A stretch of 64,000 bases of DNA from Pseudomonas mucidolens (GTDB lineage Bacteria; Pseudomonadota; Gammaproteobacteria; Pseudomonadales; Pseudomonadaceae): positions 1,674,001-1,738,000 of the forward strand of contig NZ_LT629802.1 of assembly GCF_900106045.1 (NCBI RefSeq), in the 5' to 3' direction. The position numbers and the translations under genes are program-made. Under the pieces are notes generated by a model, which was not told where the DNA came from, made no database searches, and was given only the letters and a program-made list of their open reading frames with translations. Positions within the stretch are counted from its first letter, which is position 1. Each line of letters begins with the position of its first letter. Positions 17,545 to 27,392 of this stretch are shown piece after piece.

Positions 17545-18747
17545 TCATGCCACCGGAATCAGAGGATCCGCCGCAGCCAACGCCACAGCTCGCTCCGCCA
17601 CCGGCGGGTAAATCCACACTGTATTAATCTGCGTCTTGAGCTCCTTGGCCTCCCGTCCAACCAACTTCAACTGGCGGTCCCACCCTTCGGTATACACCGC
17701 TCCCCAGCCACCAAGATCCAGGCACGTCACATACTTGGGCTGGCTGTAAGTCATCGGTGCCATCCCCAATAAGTCAGCCGCGACGTTGTTACCCGCGTAG
17801 CGGCCCAGGGCGATGGCGTGCTGGCACGACATGCCGGCAAAGTTACCCAGTTCATCCGTGGCGGCGTACGCGACATCTCCTGCGGCGAATACATCGCTCA
17901 GGCCGCGTACCTTCAAGTGCTCATCGACATGCAGGCGTCCCAGGGCATCGCGAGGCCCGGTGAACTGCTCCGTCAGAGGGTTGGCGCGAAAGCCGACGGT
18001 CCAGATCACTGTGTTTGACTCAATGCGCTGGCCATCCGCCAGGGTCACACCGTCGGCATCCACCGACGCGACAGAGGCATTGACGATCCATTCGATACCT
18101 AACTGTTTGCTCGCCTCAATGATTGAAGGACGGATGCCGTCACCCATCGACGCGGCAATCTGCGGGCTGCGATCCACCACAATCACCCGCACATCCGCGT
18201 CGTCTCCCAGGACCGCGCGCAGGCGGGCAGGCATTGCGGTGGCGGTTTCGATGCCGGTAAATCCACCGCCGGCCACCACCACGGTATTACGCGCAGCGCT
18301 GTCGGGACGGTTTTTCAAGGACTTGATATGCGCTTCCAGGCGCGAAGCCTCTTCGATCTGGTCGACATCGAAGGCATGTTCGACCATGCCTTCCAGGGCT
18401 GGGCGAATCACCTGGCTGCCGGCGGCCAATACCAGGCGGTCATAGTCGAGGGTTGTGGTGGTGCCGGTGGCCGTGCGGTAAGCCACTTGCTTGCCGACGA
18501 CGTCAATGCTGTCGGCCACGCCCTCGATAAAATGCACGCCCACCGAGTCAAACAGGCTGTCCAGCGGCGCCCGCATGGTGTGCACATCGGCTTCGTAAAA
18601 ACGCGGGCGTATGCGCAGCTCGGCCTGGGGCGCAAGTACGCTGATCTGCACGTCGTTGCGCTGGTGTTTGTCCAGCAGGCGCGCGGCGCTCAACGCGCTC
18701 CATACACCGCCGAATCCGGCGCCGATAATCAGGATATGTTGTTTCAT
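17545..18747 (-). CDS. NAD(P)/FAD-dependent oxidoreductase, NADH dehydrogenase type II-like
   Basis: 400 residues from the ATG at 18747, chosen because CGGAG lies about ten bases upstream and the FAD-binding motif starts at once (QHILIIGAGFGGVWSALSAA); the frame extends further upstream without support. A second dinucleotide motif (NTVVVAGGGFTGIETATAMP, about 160-180) binds NAD(P)H. The FAD-phosphate motif LSDVFAAGDVAYAATDELGN is near residue 295. It should pass electrons from NAD(P)H to a quinone or other acceptor. No strong membrane anchor is seen at the C-terminus. It stands alone, 125 bases from the end of the GlxA-like gene. Confidence 0.88.
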   Translation of the reverse strand: MKQHILIIGAGFGGVWSALSAARLLDKHQRNDVQISVLAPQAELRIRPRFYEADVHTMRAPLDSLFDSVGVHFIEGVADSIDVVGKQVAYRTATGTTTTLDYDRLVLAAGSQVIRPALEGMVEHAFDVDQIEEASRLEAHIKSLKNRPDSAARNTVVVAGGGFTGIETATAMPARLRAVLGDDADVRVIVVDRSPQIAASMGDGIRPSIIEASKQLGIEWIVNASVASVDADGVTLADGQRIESNTVIWTVGFRANPLTEQFTGPRDALGRLHVDEHLKVRGLSDVFAAGDVAYAATDELGNFAGMSCQHAIALGRYAGNNVAADLLGMAPMTYSQPKYVTCLDLGGWGAVYTEGWDRQLKLVGREAKELKTQINTVWIYPPVAERAVALAAADPLIPVA

Positions 18748-18872
18748 GGGAGTGCTCCGAAAGCAAAGTCGATACATTTTCCGAGGCCGCAAGGCGTCAC
18801 CGGATACTGTAGAGGCATCGATTTTTGTCTCAAAGGACACATAGCCCTGAATTACTGCCAATCTTGAGCGTG

Positions 18873-19874
18873 TCAGCGCGAGAAGCGTTCGCGATAGTCG
18901 CGGGGAGAGATGGCCAGGTGGCGATGGAAGGTGTGACGCATGCGTTCTTCATCGCCAAAACCACAGAGCTGTGCGATCTGGTCGATGTTGCGCTCGGACT
19001 CCTCCAATAAACGCCGCGCGGCTTCCACGCGCAACAGTTCGATGGTCTTGGCCGGCGTGCGTCCGGTCTTTTGCTTGTAGACGCGGGCGAAGTTGCGGGG
19101 GCTCATGCGGCTGTGCTCGGCCAGGCGATCGACCGTCAGGCGCGTGTCTCGCAGGTTGTCGGCCAGCCAGAGATGCAAGTCGTCGAAGCCCGCGCTGTCG
19201 TGAGTCTGGGCTTGCAGTTGTTGGCTGAACTGCGCCTGGCCTCCGGGGCGTTTGAGGAATACCACCAGTTCCCTGGCCACTTGCAACGCCACCTCGCGGC
19301 CGCAGTCGGCTTCCACCAGCGCCAGAGCCAGGTCGATGCCGGCGCTGACACCTGCCGAAGTCCAGACATTGCCCTGCTGGATAAAGATCGCGTCGACATC
19401 CACCTCGATGTCCGGGAAGTCGCTCTTGAGCATCTCGCACATCGCCCAGTGGGTTGCGGCGCGACGGCCCTCCAGCAACCCGGCTTGGGCCAGCAAAAAG
19501 GTACCGCTGCATACCGAAGCGGTGCGCCCGGCCCGAGTGGATGCGCTGCGCAGCCAACCAACCAGTTCGACACCCTCCACCAGCGCCTGGCGGATGTCAG
19601 GCGCGCCCGGCACGATGAGCGTGTGGATCGCTGTCTCGTCGAATCGCGCCAGCGCCACGGTGTCGACGCTCAAACCCTCGGCCGTCGGTACCAGGCCGCC
19701 TTGCAGGCTGGCGGTGTGCAGGGCGTAGCCGGGCAGGCCACGCTCGGCCATGGCCTTGGTGGCCGCCCAGAAGACCGTCTGGGCGCCCGTCAAGTCCAGC
19801 AGGCCCATTTGCGGGTAAGCCAGGAACACCAGGGGCCGAGGTTGGTGCAGCGGCGTGCTGGCAGTGGTTGTCAT
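18873..19874 (-). CDS. GlxA-family regulator (DJ-1/PfpI domain plus AraC helix-turn-helix)
   Basis: 333 residues. Residues about 12-180 are a DJ-1/PfpI-like domain with the nucleophile-elbow Cys in [13 protein letters not shown] and the [10 protein letters not shown] segment. Residues about 230-330 carry two AraC-type helix-turn-helix motifs ([20 protein letters not shown] and [20 protein letters not shown]). The start overlaps the stop of the transaldolase gene by four bases, so it is the distal gene of the polyol operon and probably co-expressed with it. Whether it also regulates that operon is unknown. Confidence 0.88.
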   Translation of the reverse strand: MTTTASTPLHQPRPLVFLAYPQMGLLDLTGAQTVFWAATKAMAERGLPGYALHTASLQGGLVPTAEGLSVDTVALARFDETAIHTLIVPGAPDIRQALVEGVELVGWLRSASTRAGRTASVCSGTFLLAQAGLLEGRRAATHWAMCEMLKSDFPDIEVDVDAIFIQQGNVWTSAGVSAGIDLALALVEADCGREVALQVARELVVFLKRPGGQAQFSQQLQAQTHDSAGFDDLHLWLADNLRDTRLTVDRLAEHSRMSPRNFARVYKQKTGRTPAKTIELLRVEAARRLLEESERNIDQIAQLCGFGDEERMRHTFHRHLAISPRDYRERFSR

Positions 19875-20794
19875 AACGCGGCCAACACCGCCTCCAGCTT
19901 TTCCTGATCCCGCGCGAACTGACGGATTCCTTCGGCGAGCTTTTCGGTGGCCATCGCATCTTCATTTGAGGCCCAGCGAAATTGCGCCTCGTTGAGATGC
20001 GCGCGCGGTTCACCGGCAGCCCCCGGCAGCAGTCTGCGTTGCAAGGTGCCCTGATCAGCCTCCAGTTGTTGCAGTAACTCGGGGCTGATGGTCAGGCGGT
20101 CGCAACCGGCCAGTTGTTCGATCTGGCTCAGGGTGCGGAAGCTGGCACCCATGACCACGGTAGGAATGTCGTTGGCCTTGTAGTAATTGTAGATCCGCGT
20201 CACCGATTGCACGCCAGGGTCTTCCGCACCGGTGTAGTCCAGGCCGGTGTTCTTGCGGTACCAGTCGTAGATGCGGCCCACGAACGGCGAAATCAGAAAC
20301 ACCCCGGCATCGGCACAGGCTTGGGCCTGGGCGAAGGAGAACAGCAGGGTCAGGTTGGTTTGGATCCCGACTTTTTCCAGGCGCTCGGCGGTACGGATGC
20401 CTTCCCAGGTGGAGGCCAGTTTGATCAGCACCCGGTCGCGGCCGACACCGGCCTTGTCATACAGCTCGATCAACTGATTGGCCTTGGCCCACAGCGCGTT
20501 TTCGTCGAAGGACAGGCGTGCGTCGACCTCGGTGGAGATGCGCCCCGGAATCACCTTGAGAATGCCACAGCCCACCGCCACCGAAAATTGATCGCACGCC
20601 AGGCCCAGGTCGCCCTTGGCCAGGTCGACGGAGCTGCGCAGGATATCGCCGTAATGTTCGATGGCCGAGGCCTTGAGCAGCAGGGAAGGGTTGGTGGTGG
20701 CGTCGACCGGGCGCAGGCGGGAGATGGCTTCCAGGTCACCGGTGTCGCAGACCACGGTGGTGAACTGTTTGAGTTGTTCCAGTTTTGAGGTCAT
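19871..20794 (-). CDS. tal: Transaldolase
   Basis: 307 residues, the length of TalA/TalB-type enzymes. The Schiff-base lysine lies in [20 protein letters not shown], and the signatures [32 protein letters not shown] and [11 protein letters not shown] are all intact. It moves a dihydroxyacetone unit between sedoheptulose-7-P and glyceraldehyde-3-P. Its place in the polyol operon, alongside a split transketolase on the other strand, suggests it supplies pathway-specific non-oxidative pentose phosphate activity. Confidence 0.96.
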   Translation of the reverse strand: MTSKLEQLKQFTTVVCDTGDLEAISRLRPVDATTNPSLLLKASAIEHYGDILRSSVDLAKGDLGLACDQFSVAVGCGILKVIPGRISTEVDARLSFDENALWAKANQLIELYDKAGVGRDRVLIKLASTWEGIRTAERLEKVGIQTNLTLLFSFAQAQACADAGVFLISPFVGRIYDWYRKNTGLDYTGAEDPGVQSVTRIYNYYKANDIPTVVMGASFRTLSQIEQLAGCDRLTISPELLQQLEADQGTLQRRLLPGAAGEPRAHLNEAQFRWASNEDAMATEKLAEGIRQFARDQEKLEAVLAAL

Positions 20795-20816
20795 GGCAAG
20801 CAGTCTCCAATAAGGG

Positions 20817-21770
20817 TCAATTGTTTAACGCCCGGGCGGTGTCCAGGTCGGTGATCAGTATGTCCAGGTAGCCGCCCTTGAGTGCGCCACGAATGGCCTG
20901 GACCTTGTTTAGCCCGCCGGCCAGACCTAGCACGCGCTGGATCGAGCGCAACTTGGGCAAGGTCACGGATACGACGAATTCTTCATCTTCGTCCAGCACC
21001 GGACGACCCTCGGTGTCGAAATAGCGCAGGCAGATATCACCCACCGCTCCGCGTTCAGCCAACAGGTGCAGCATATCTTCGGTGTAGTAATTGCCACTGT
21101 TGCGCAACAGTTGCGAGGGCTCCAGGTCACCGATGCCGACAATTGCCAGGGTGATGCTGTCAAAGCGGTTCAGCACCTCCTTGACCTCTTCCATCTGGAT
21201 GATGCGCTGCTTGCTTTGCACCGATTGCTCAATGCTTTGCGATGGCAGCAGGAACGCCGGGCAGTTGAGCAGGGTGGCCAGGCGCTGGGTCAGCAAAGTG
21301 GCTTCGAACGCGCCTTTGTTGCCTACACCGCCCAGCAGTTGTACCACCTCCTCGGCGCCTTGTTTGCCCGGTTGCGCATGCAGATGGCCGACCATGGCGC
21401 GAATGGTGCTGCTCCACGACGAGATCCCGATGTGATCCTGGGGCGACAGGCTAGTTTCCAGATAATGTGCGGCAGCTGAGCCGATCGCCTGCTTGATGCT
21501 TTCATCGTTGCCGGGTTCGGTGGCTTCCACCACGATCACCCGGCGCACACCGTAACGACGCTGTAACTGGTTTTCGAGCTCCAGGTGCAGCCCTTGCAGG
21601 CGCATCACGCTGATTTTCACCACGCCTTCCTGCAATGCCCGGCGCAGCGCGCGGCTGATAAACGACTGGGACAAGTCGAGCTGTTCGGAGATCTCGGACT
21701 GCTTGAGCCCTTCCTCGTAATAGAGGCTGGCGATCTTGGTGATCAAGCGCTGTTCTTCGATCTGGCTCAT
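20817..21770 (-). CDS. SorC-family sugar-binding transcriptional regulator
   Basis: 317 residues from the ATG at 21770. An N-terminal helix-turn-helix ([40 protein letters not shown]) is joined to a sugar-phosphate-binding domain ([72 protein letters not shown]). This matches SorC/DeoR-type regulators such as EryD that sense a phosphorylated pathway intermediate. It lies between the dehydrogenase and transaldolase genes of the same strand and is the best candidate regulator of the divergent promoter near 27.0-27.4 kb. Confidence 0.92.
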   Translation of the reverse strand: MSQIEEQRLITKIASLYYEEGLKQSEISEQLDLSQSFISRALRRALQEGVVKISVMRLQGLHLELENQLQRRYGVRRVIVVEATEPGNDESIKQAIGSAAAHYLETSLSPQDHIGISSWSSTIRAMVGHLHAQPGKQGAEEVVQLLGGVGNKGAFEATLLTQRLATLLNCPAFLLPSQSIEQSVQSKQRIIQMEEVKEVLNRFDSITLAIVGIGDLEPSQLLRNSGNYYTEDMLHLLAERGAVGDICLRYFDTEGRPVLDEDEEFVVSVTLPKLRSIQRVLGLAGGLNKVQAIRGALKGGYLDILITDLDTARALNN

Positions 21771-21841
21771 GAAGACCTCTGGCTCCTTATCGTGAGGGCA
21801 TGACAACAATGCCGGTGAGGATACCAAACCGGCGCTGCTCG

Positions 21842-22642
21842 TTACGACATGATCAGGCCGCCGTCGATATTGATTGCCTGGCCCGTGAGGTACGCCGCGT
21901 CATCCGAGGCCAGGAACGCCACCAGGCCCGCAACATCCGAGGGTTTTCCGGCGCGGCGCAGTGGTATGTTCTTGACCCATTCGGCCATCAGTTCGCCCTT
22001 GCCATAGCGTTTTTCGTCAGTGCTCAGGATTTCGCCCCAGACGCGGTCGTTGTAGTCCCACATCTCGCTTTCGATGATGCCGGGGCAGAACGCGTTGACC
22101 GTGATGTTGTGCCGCGCCAGTTCCAGTGCCAGGCTTTGGGTGATGCCAATCACCCCCATCTTGCTGGCGGCATAGTGCGGGGTGTAGATAAAGCCCTGGC
22201 GACCCTGGCCGGAGGAGGTATTGATCAGGCGGCCGCTGCCTTGCTTGACCATGTACCTGGCCGCTTCCCGGCAACCGAGCCAGACGCCGGTGGTGTTGAC
22301 CTGCAGTACCTTGTCGAAGTCGGCGCGGGGCATCTTGTCAAAGTGATCGATGGTGATGATGCCGGCGTTCTGCACCGACACGTCGATGCTGCCGAAGCGC
22401 GCATGAGCGTCGCGGTAGAGTTTTTCGATATCGCTTTCGTGGGTGACGTCGATCGCTAGGGCGAGCGCCTCGACCGAATACTCGTTGATCAATTGTTCGG
22501 CAGTGAAGGTCACGCGCTCCAGGTCGTTGGAGGCCAACACCAGATTGGCGCCTTCCTGGGCAAAGCGCTCGGCAATGCCGGCACCGATGCCACGGCAGGC
22601 GCCGGTGATGACTACGGTTTTACCGCTAAAACGTTGAGACAT
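21842..22642 (-). CDS. Short-chain dehydrogenase, probable polyol dehydrogenase (SDR 1)
   Basis: 266 residues; GGAG is nine bases before the ATG. The Rossmann motif is TVVITGACRGIGAGIAERFA and the catalytic triad is visible as Ser in INTSSGQ and YxxxK in HYAASKMGV. The C-terminal YLTGQAINIDGGLIMS is standard. The extended segment between the triad and the end (EMWDYNDRVWGEILSTDEKR) resembles sorbitol/polyol dehydrogenases of this family. It should oxidise a sugar alcohol or ketose with NAD(P)+. The gene is 15 bases after SDR 2. Confidence 0.92.
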   Translation of the reverse strand: MSQRFSGKTVVITGACRGIGAGIAERFAQEGANLVLASNDLERVTFTAEQLINEYSVEALALAIDVTHESDIEKLYRDAHARFGSIDVSVQNAGIITIDHFDKMPRADFDKVLQVNTTGVWLGCREAARYMVKQGSGRLINTSSGQGRQGFIYTPHYAASKMGVIGITQSLALELARHNITVNAFCPGIIESEMWDYNDRVWGEILSTDEKRYGKGELMAEWVKNIPLRRAGKPSDVAGLVAFLASDDAAYLTGQAINIDGGLIMS

Positions 22643-22657
22643 GATCGGGGCTCCGGT

Positions 22658-23422
22658 TTACCAGCAGACAAAACCGCCATCGACCAACAGGTCGACGCCG
22701 GTGCAGAAAGATGACGCCTGGCTGGCGAGAAAAATCGCCGGGCCGACCATTTCGTCCACGCTGGCCATGCGACCCATGGGGGTGGTCTGTTCGAAAATCT
22801 TTACCTGGTCGGCAACTTCGGGCCGTGAGTTCATCGGGGTAGCGGTGTAGCCAGGGCTGATGCAATTGACCCGCAGACCCTTGTCGGCCCATTCCATCGC
22901 CAGGCTTTTGCTCAGGTGGATCACGCCGGCCTTGGAGGCGTTGTAGTGGGCTTGCAACAGGCCACGGTTGACGATACTGCCGGACATCGAGGCGATGTTG
23001 ACGATGGCGCCTTTGCCCCGAGGCAACATCACGGCGGCCTGGGCCTGGCAACTGAGGAAAACCCCGGTGAGGTTGATGTCCATCATGCTTTTCCAGCGCT
23101 CCAGCTCCAGGTCTTCGGCGGCCTGGGCATTGGCGATGCCGGCGCAATTGACCGCAACGGCGAGGTCGCCCAGGACCTTCTCGGTGTGAGCGATGGCGGC
23201 GTCCAGTTCGTTGCGGTCGGTGACGCTGCCGGCGAGGGCCAAGCCTTTGCGCCCGAGCGCTTCGATGCGTTCCACGGTGCTGCGGATGCCAGGGCTGCCT
23301 GGCAGGTCGAAGCAGGCCACATCGGCACCGGCTTCAGCCAGCCCCACGGCGATGGCCTGGCCGATACCGCTGCCAGCGCCGGTGACGAAGGCGACCTGGT
23401 CTTTGAGACTGAAAAGTTGCAT
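22658..23422 (-). CDS. Short-chain dehydrogenase, probable polyol dehydrogenase (SDR 2)
   Basis: 254 residues. The cofactor motif is VAFVTGAGSGIGQAIAVGLA; FDLPG after the second beta strand has an acidic residue, suggesting NAD+ rather than NADP+. The triad is Ser in ASMSGSIV and YNASK. The sequence resembles the D-threitol/gluconate-type SDR group. It probably catalyses the first or second oxidation of the imported polyol. The next gene downstream is SDR 1 and the next upstream is the ABC ATPase (66-base gap). Confidence 0.92.
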   Translation of the reverse strand: MQLFSLKDQVAFVTGAGSGIGQAIAVGLAEAGADVACFDLPGSPGIRSTVERIEALGRKGLALAGSVTDRNELDAAIAHTEKVLGDLAVAVNCAGIANAQAAEDLELERWKSMMDINLTGVFLSCQAQAAVMLPRGKGAIVNIASMSGSIVNRGLLQAHYNASKAGVIHLSKSLAMEWADKGLRVNCISPGYTATPMNSRPEVADQVKIFEQTTPMGRMASVDEMVGPAIFLASQASSFCTGVDLLVDGGFVCW

Positions 23423-23488
23423 GACTGTACTCTGCCTCTAACCCATTGATAGTGTTTGATTGTTTTCGCTACGCAGGTTTACCGCTGC

Positions 23489-25016
23489 TCAAGCGGTGGC
23501 CATCTCCATCACCGACACCGGTGTTGCTTGGCCACGTTCGAGTATTCCCATCTGCCGTCCACGGCTCATCACCATCACCCGATGCGACAATCCCAGCACT
23601 TCATCGAGGTCGGAGCTGACGACAATCACCGCCATACCCTTGGCTGCGAGGTCGGCGATCACTTCATAAATCGCGGCACGAGCGCCGACGTCGATACCTC
23701 GGGTCGGCTCATCCAGAATGAACACCTTGGGGTTGCGCGCCAGCCATTTGGCAATAATCACTTTCTGCTGGTTACCGCCGGACAGGCTGGAAATTCGCTG
23801 CTGCGGTGCACCCTTGACACCCAGTCGTGCCACCGCTGCCTGGGCAAACTCGCGCAAGCGGCCGGGGATCACCCAACCGCTTTTATTCAACAGATCAGTA
23901 TTGCCATACATCAGGTTGTCTTCGATGCGATGCTCGACCACCACGCCTTGTTGCTTGCGGTCTTCGGGCACCAGCACCACACCGGCCTGAATCGCTTCGC
24001 AGGGGGAGCGCAGGCGGCGGACTTCACCGTCCAGTTGCATATGGCCCTGAATGTCCTGGGCTGCACCGGCGATGGTGCGCACCAACTCGGTACGTCCGGC
24101 GCCGACCACCCCGGCAATGCCAAACACCTCACCGGCACGCACGCTGAAATCAATGCCGTGCAACGCAAACTCGCGGCAGGTCAGGTTTTTGACCTGCAAC
24201 ATGACAGCTTCGCGAGGCGCGTGCAGGGTCGGGAAAATTCGCTCCAGGCTGCGCCCGACCATTTGCTCCACCAACTCGCGTACCGGCACCTGGGCGCTGA
24301 CGTGCAAGGCAATCTGGCGCCCGTCGCGCAGCACCAGAATGCGGTCGGCGATACGCGCGATTTCTTCCAGTCGATGGCTGATGTAGATGAAAGACACGCC
24401 TTCGGCCTTGAGCCGTTCGACCTGCTGGAACAGCAGCTCGGTTTCTTCACTCCCCAGAGCAGCGGTGGGTTCGTCGAGGATCAGCAATCGCGCCTTGAGG
24501 GTCAGCGCCTTGGCGATTTCCACCAGTTGCTGGGCGGCGACACTCAGGCCTTCGACTTTGCGCGACGCTGGCACATTCAGGCCCAGGCGTTGCAATTGAA
24601 TCTGCGCCTGGGCTTCGATGTAGGCGCGATCGACCCGACCGTGACGCATGGGCAGGCGGCCGACAAAAATATTCTCGGCAATCGACAACTGCGGCAACAA
24701 GCGGATTTCCTGGTGAATCAGGCCGATACCAACCCCCCAGCGCCGCGCCGGGGGAGGCCGGCGCATAGGGTTTGCCGAGCCAGCTCATCGACCCGCCGGC
24801 ATCGGGTTGCACCACGCCGGCAATTATCGACGACAAGGTCGACTTGCCGGCGCCGTTCTCGCCAAGCAAGGCCAATACTTCACCGGGGCGAATCTCGACA
24901 TTGATCTGGGACAGCACCTGCACCGGGCCGTAGGCCTTGCCGATGTTGCGCAGGCAGAGCACGGCGTCCGGTTGCGCGGCGGGGGTATCCTGCGCGGCTT
25001 GCATGGCGGCTTGCAT
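23489..25016 (-). pseudogene. Sugar ABC transporter ATP-binding protein (RbsA type), frameshifted
   Basis: The gene starts at 25016 (GGAG seven bases upstream) with a Walker A motif [12 protein letters not shown], then loses frame at a run of six C (24733-24738, + strand). The rest, from [20 protein letters not shown] on, is in the next frame and complete to the stop at 23489. That part has [18 protein letters not shown], Walker [13 protein letters not shown] and the second cassette (SLSGGNQQKVIIAKWLARN, VFILDEPTRGIDVG). Removing one C restores [10 protein letters not shown] and a two-cassette protein of about 508 residues. If the insertion is real, the importer is dead or depends on slippage. 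If it is a sequencing error, this is an intact ATPase for the neighbouring binding protein and permease. Confidence 0.88.
24733..24738. other. Homopolymer (C6) at the frameshift in the ABC ATPase gene
   Basis: On the coding strand CTGGGGGGTT breaks the frame; CTGGGGGTT would continue as Leu-Gly-Val. A one-base length change in a homopolymer is a common sequencing error and also a common slippage site in vivo. Confidence 0.75.
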
Positions 25017-25031
25017 GATCAGACTCCAGGC

Positions 25032-25964
25032 TTAGGGATGCTGTAGCAGGAAAGGCGCGACGTTGTCTTTGGTGGTCAACACGGTTTCCAGCAGTTGCTC
25101 CTTGGGCACTGTCTTGCCGGCTTTCAGGTCAATAGCCGAGGCGACGGCCAGGCGCCCCATCTTTTGTGTCTGTTGGGTCATGGTCGCGTTCAACACGCCG
25201 CTTTGCACGGCCTTGAGCCCGGCGACATCGCCATCAAAGCCAACCACGACGACGTTGTGATCGAGGTTGCCGACTTTTACCGCTTGTGCGGCCCCCAGTG
25301 CCATGGCATCGGCCCGGCCGAAGAACACGGTAATGTTCGGGTCACGCTGGAGCAGGTCCTGGGCCACGGCGAAGCCTTTGTCCTGAGCCCATTCGGCCGG
25401 TTGTTCGGCGACCACCTCAAGCCCTGGGAAGGCTTTCAAACCTTCCTGGAAACCCTTGGCCCGATCATTTTCCGGGGTGGTGCCCAGTTGGCCCTGGAGG
25501 ATCGCAATACGCCCCTTGCCCTCGGTGACTTTGCCGACGTATTCGGCCAGGGTCTTGGCACCGGCAACGCTGTCGCTGGCGATAAATGTGTCACCCGGTG
25601 CATCCGGGGCGTTGCGATCCACGGCGATCACTGGAATCCCCGCGGCCTTGGCCGCACGGACCGGAACACCGGCAGCGGTGGCGCCGGCCGGGATGTAGAT
25701 CAGCACGTCGATCTGGCGGGTGATCAAGTCTTCAATCTGGCTGACCTGCGTCGAGGAGTTGCCCTGGGCGTCAACGGTAATCACCTTGACGCCCTTGGCC
25801 GTGCCCTCGGCTTCCACCGATTGTTTGATCTGGTTGAAGAAGTCCGCCTGCAGGTTGGCCACGGCCAGGCCGATGGCCAGGTCCTTGGCCCAAGTGGTGC
25901 CGACGCTGCCCAGTGTTGCAGCGGCGAAAGCGGTGGCGAGTAGCAATTTCTTGGTGATGAACAT
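25032..25964 (-). CDS. Sugar ABC transporter periplasmic binding protein (RbsB-like)
   Basis: 310 residues; AGGAG is eight bases before the ATG. Signal peptide MFITKKLLLATAFAAATLGS...WAK. The mature part has the periplasmic-binding-protein type 1 features IGLAVANLQADFFNQIKQSV, VDAQGNSSTQVSQIEDLITR, IPVIAVDRNAPD and VVVVGFDGDVAGLKAV, typical of ribose/polyol binding proteins. It delivers ligand to the permease encoded next upstream. The gene is 15 bases before the ATPase gene. Confidence 0.94.
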   Translation of the reverse strand: MFITKKLLLATAFAAATLGSVGTTWAKDLAIGLAVANLQADFFNQIKQSVEAEGTAKGVKVITVDAQGNSSTQVSQIEDLITRQIDVLIYIPAGATAAGVPVRAAKAAGIPVIAVDRNAPDAPGDTFIASDSVAGAKTLAEYVGKVTEGKGRIAILQGQLGTTPENDRAKGFQEGLKAFPGLEVVAEQPAEWAQDKGFAVAQDLLQRDPNITVFFGRADAMALGAAQAVKVGNLDHNVVVVGFDGDVAGLKAVQSGVLNATMTQQTQKMGRLAVASAIDLKAGKTVPKEQLLETVLTTKDNVAPFLLQHP

Positions 25965-26026
25965 GTCGGTGACTCCTGATTTTATTGTTTGAGGGTGTCA
26001 ACTTTCGATCAGCGATAAAGCGTGTG

Positions 26027-27031
26027 TCAGCGAGCGGTACTGGAGCGGCGGCGCAGGGTGTCGATGGTCACGGCCAGGGCAATCACCACACCAATCACCA
26101 CTTGTTGAATGAATGGGGAAACCCCCAGCAGGTTAAGACCGTTGCGCAATACACCGATGATCAGCACACCCACCAGGGTGCCGCCGACACTGCCGACGCC
26201 GCCGCTGAGGCTGGCGCCGCCAATCACCACGGCGGCAATGGCGTCCAGCTCCAGGGTCAGCCCGGCGCTGGGTTGCGAAGAGTCGAGGCGGGCGGCCATG
26301 GTCACCGCTGCGATCCCGGCCAGGGCGCCGCTGATGGCGTACACCCACAAAGTAATCGCCCGTACCTTGATGCCCGACAGGCGCGCCACTTCCGGACTGC
26401 CACCAATGGCGTAGAGGTTGCGTCCACCGGCGCGAAAGCGCAGGAACACCCAGGCCACTGCTAGCAGAATCAGAAGCAACCCGACCGTGGCTGACAGAAA
26501 GCCAAAGTGGCGCACCGTGGCCAGGTTGGTGAACCACTCGGGGTAGCCGACAATCTGCCGGCCTTCAGTGAGAATATTCGCCAGTCCGCGTGCCACCGAC
26601 ATCATGGTCAAGGTGGCGATAAAGGGCGGCAACTTGGCGTAGGTGATCAATGCGCCGCTGACCAGCCCCGCGAGCATGCCGGTGGCAATCGCGATCGGGA
26701 TGGCTAACCCCAGCGGTACCGCCTGGTCCTGATACAGCCAACCGAGCATCATCATCGAGAAGGCCAGCACCGAGCCCACCGACAAATCGATACCGCCAAT
26801 CACGATCACGGCGGTCATGCCGATGGCGAGGATGCCCAGCACGGTGACCTGATCGAGGATGTTCAGGCCATTGCGCAGTGAGAAGAAATATTCGGAACTG
26901 AAGGAGAAAACCAGCACCAGCAGGGCCAGGCCAATCAGCGGGCCGCCGATGTTGCTGGGGAGCAATTTGACCAGCCTGGGGCGGCGGGTCGGCTTGAGAT
27001 CAGCCTGATGGACCGAGGCTTTGGCGTCCAC
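26027..27031 (-). CDS. Sugar ABC transporter permease (RbsC-like)
   Basis: 334 residues from the GTG at 27031, which has AGGAG six bases upstream; the longer ATG start at 27067 has no ribosome site. Eight to ten hydrophobic helices and the family segments LGILAIGMTAVIVIGGIDLS, GSVLAFSMMMLG, LPPFIATLTMMSVARGLANI and AVVIGGASLSGGVGSVGGTL identify the BPD_transp_2 family of ribose/xylose-type importers. It is the first gene of the - strand operon. Confidence 0.93.
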   Translation of the reverse strand: MDAKASVHQADLKPTRRPRLVKLLPSNIGGPLIGLALLVLVFSFSSEYFFSLRNGLNILDQVTVLGILAIGMTAVIVIGGIDLSVGSVLAFSMMMLGWLYQDQAVPLGLAIPIAIATGMLAGLVSGALITYAKLPPFIATLTMMSVARGLANILTEGRQIVGYPEWFTNLATVRHFGFLSATVGLLLILLAVAWVFLRFRAGGRNLYAIGGSPEVARLSGIKVRAITLWVYAISGALAGIAAVTMAARLDSSQPSAGLTLELDAIAAVVIGGASLSGGVGSVGGTLVGVLIIGVLRNGLNLLGVSPFIQQVVIGVVIALAVTIDTLRRRSSTAR

Positions 27032-27074
27032 GTGGTTCTCCTGATTTATTTTTTTGGAGGTCGTCATGGTGCTT

Positions 27075-27088
27075 TGAATATATATGCA
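27075..27088. promoter_or_regulatory. Candidate operator, site 1 (TGAATATATATGCA)
   Basis: A near-palindrome of the form TGAATA-NN-TATTCA with one mismatch, 44 bases upstream of the permease start codon. It resembles the perfect site at 27324-27337, so the pair could be bound by the SorC-family regulator of the cluster (inference). Confidence 0.35.
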
Positions 27089-27323
27089 TGCCTGACTGTT
27101 AATTCAGACTCCAGTGGGACGGCCTCAAAGTCAAGCGCTTTAATTTTCTTCAATTCTCTGCAGTGGGCGCTCTGATCGTTCTCAACGCGCTATTCCAGAG
27201 CCTTTTGTGCAGGATTTTCACCGTCTGTCCGAGGCGCTCCATGGCGATTTATTTTAGTTTTGTCCCGACGGCCTCTTGACCCGGCGTGTGAACGGCGCCT
27301 AAATAGAAATATATTGTCACTGC

Positions 27324-27337
27324 TGAATAAATATTCA
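27324..27337. promoter_or_regulatory. Candidate operator, site 2 (TGAATAAATATTCA)
   Basis: Six-base inverted arms with a two-base spacer, 55 bases upstream of the transketolase start. It is the perfect version of the site at 27075 on the other side of the divergent promoter region. Confidence 0.4.
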
Positions 27338-27392
27338 AAAGCCAGCCTTGAACACTTTCACCTCGCGTGGTCAGCCTCACAGGAGCCGCTGC

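Larger units (their letters stand above)
27032..27392. promoter_or_regulatory. Divergent control region of the sugar/polyol island
   Basis: This 361-base gap separates the ABC/dehydrogenase operon (-) from the transketolase/kinase operon (+) and is more A+T-rich than its surroundings. It holds the two related near-palindromes annotated separately. No convincing protein is encoded. Confidence 0.6.

Noticed and set aside
23456..24904. A 482-codon plus-strand open frame opposite the ABC ATPase gene
   Set aside because: It is antisense to conserved Walker motifs and has no recognisable domain.
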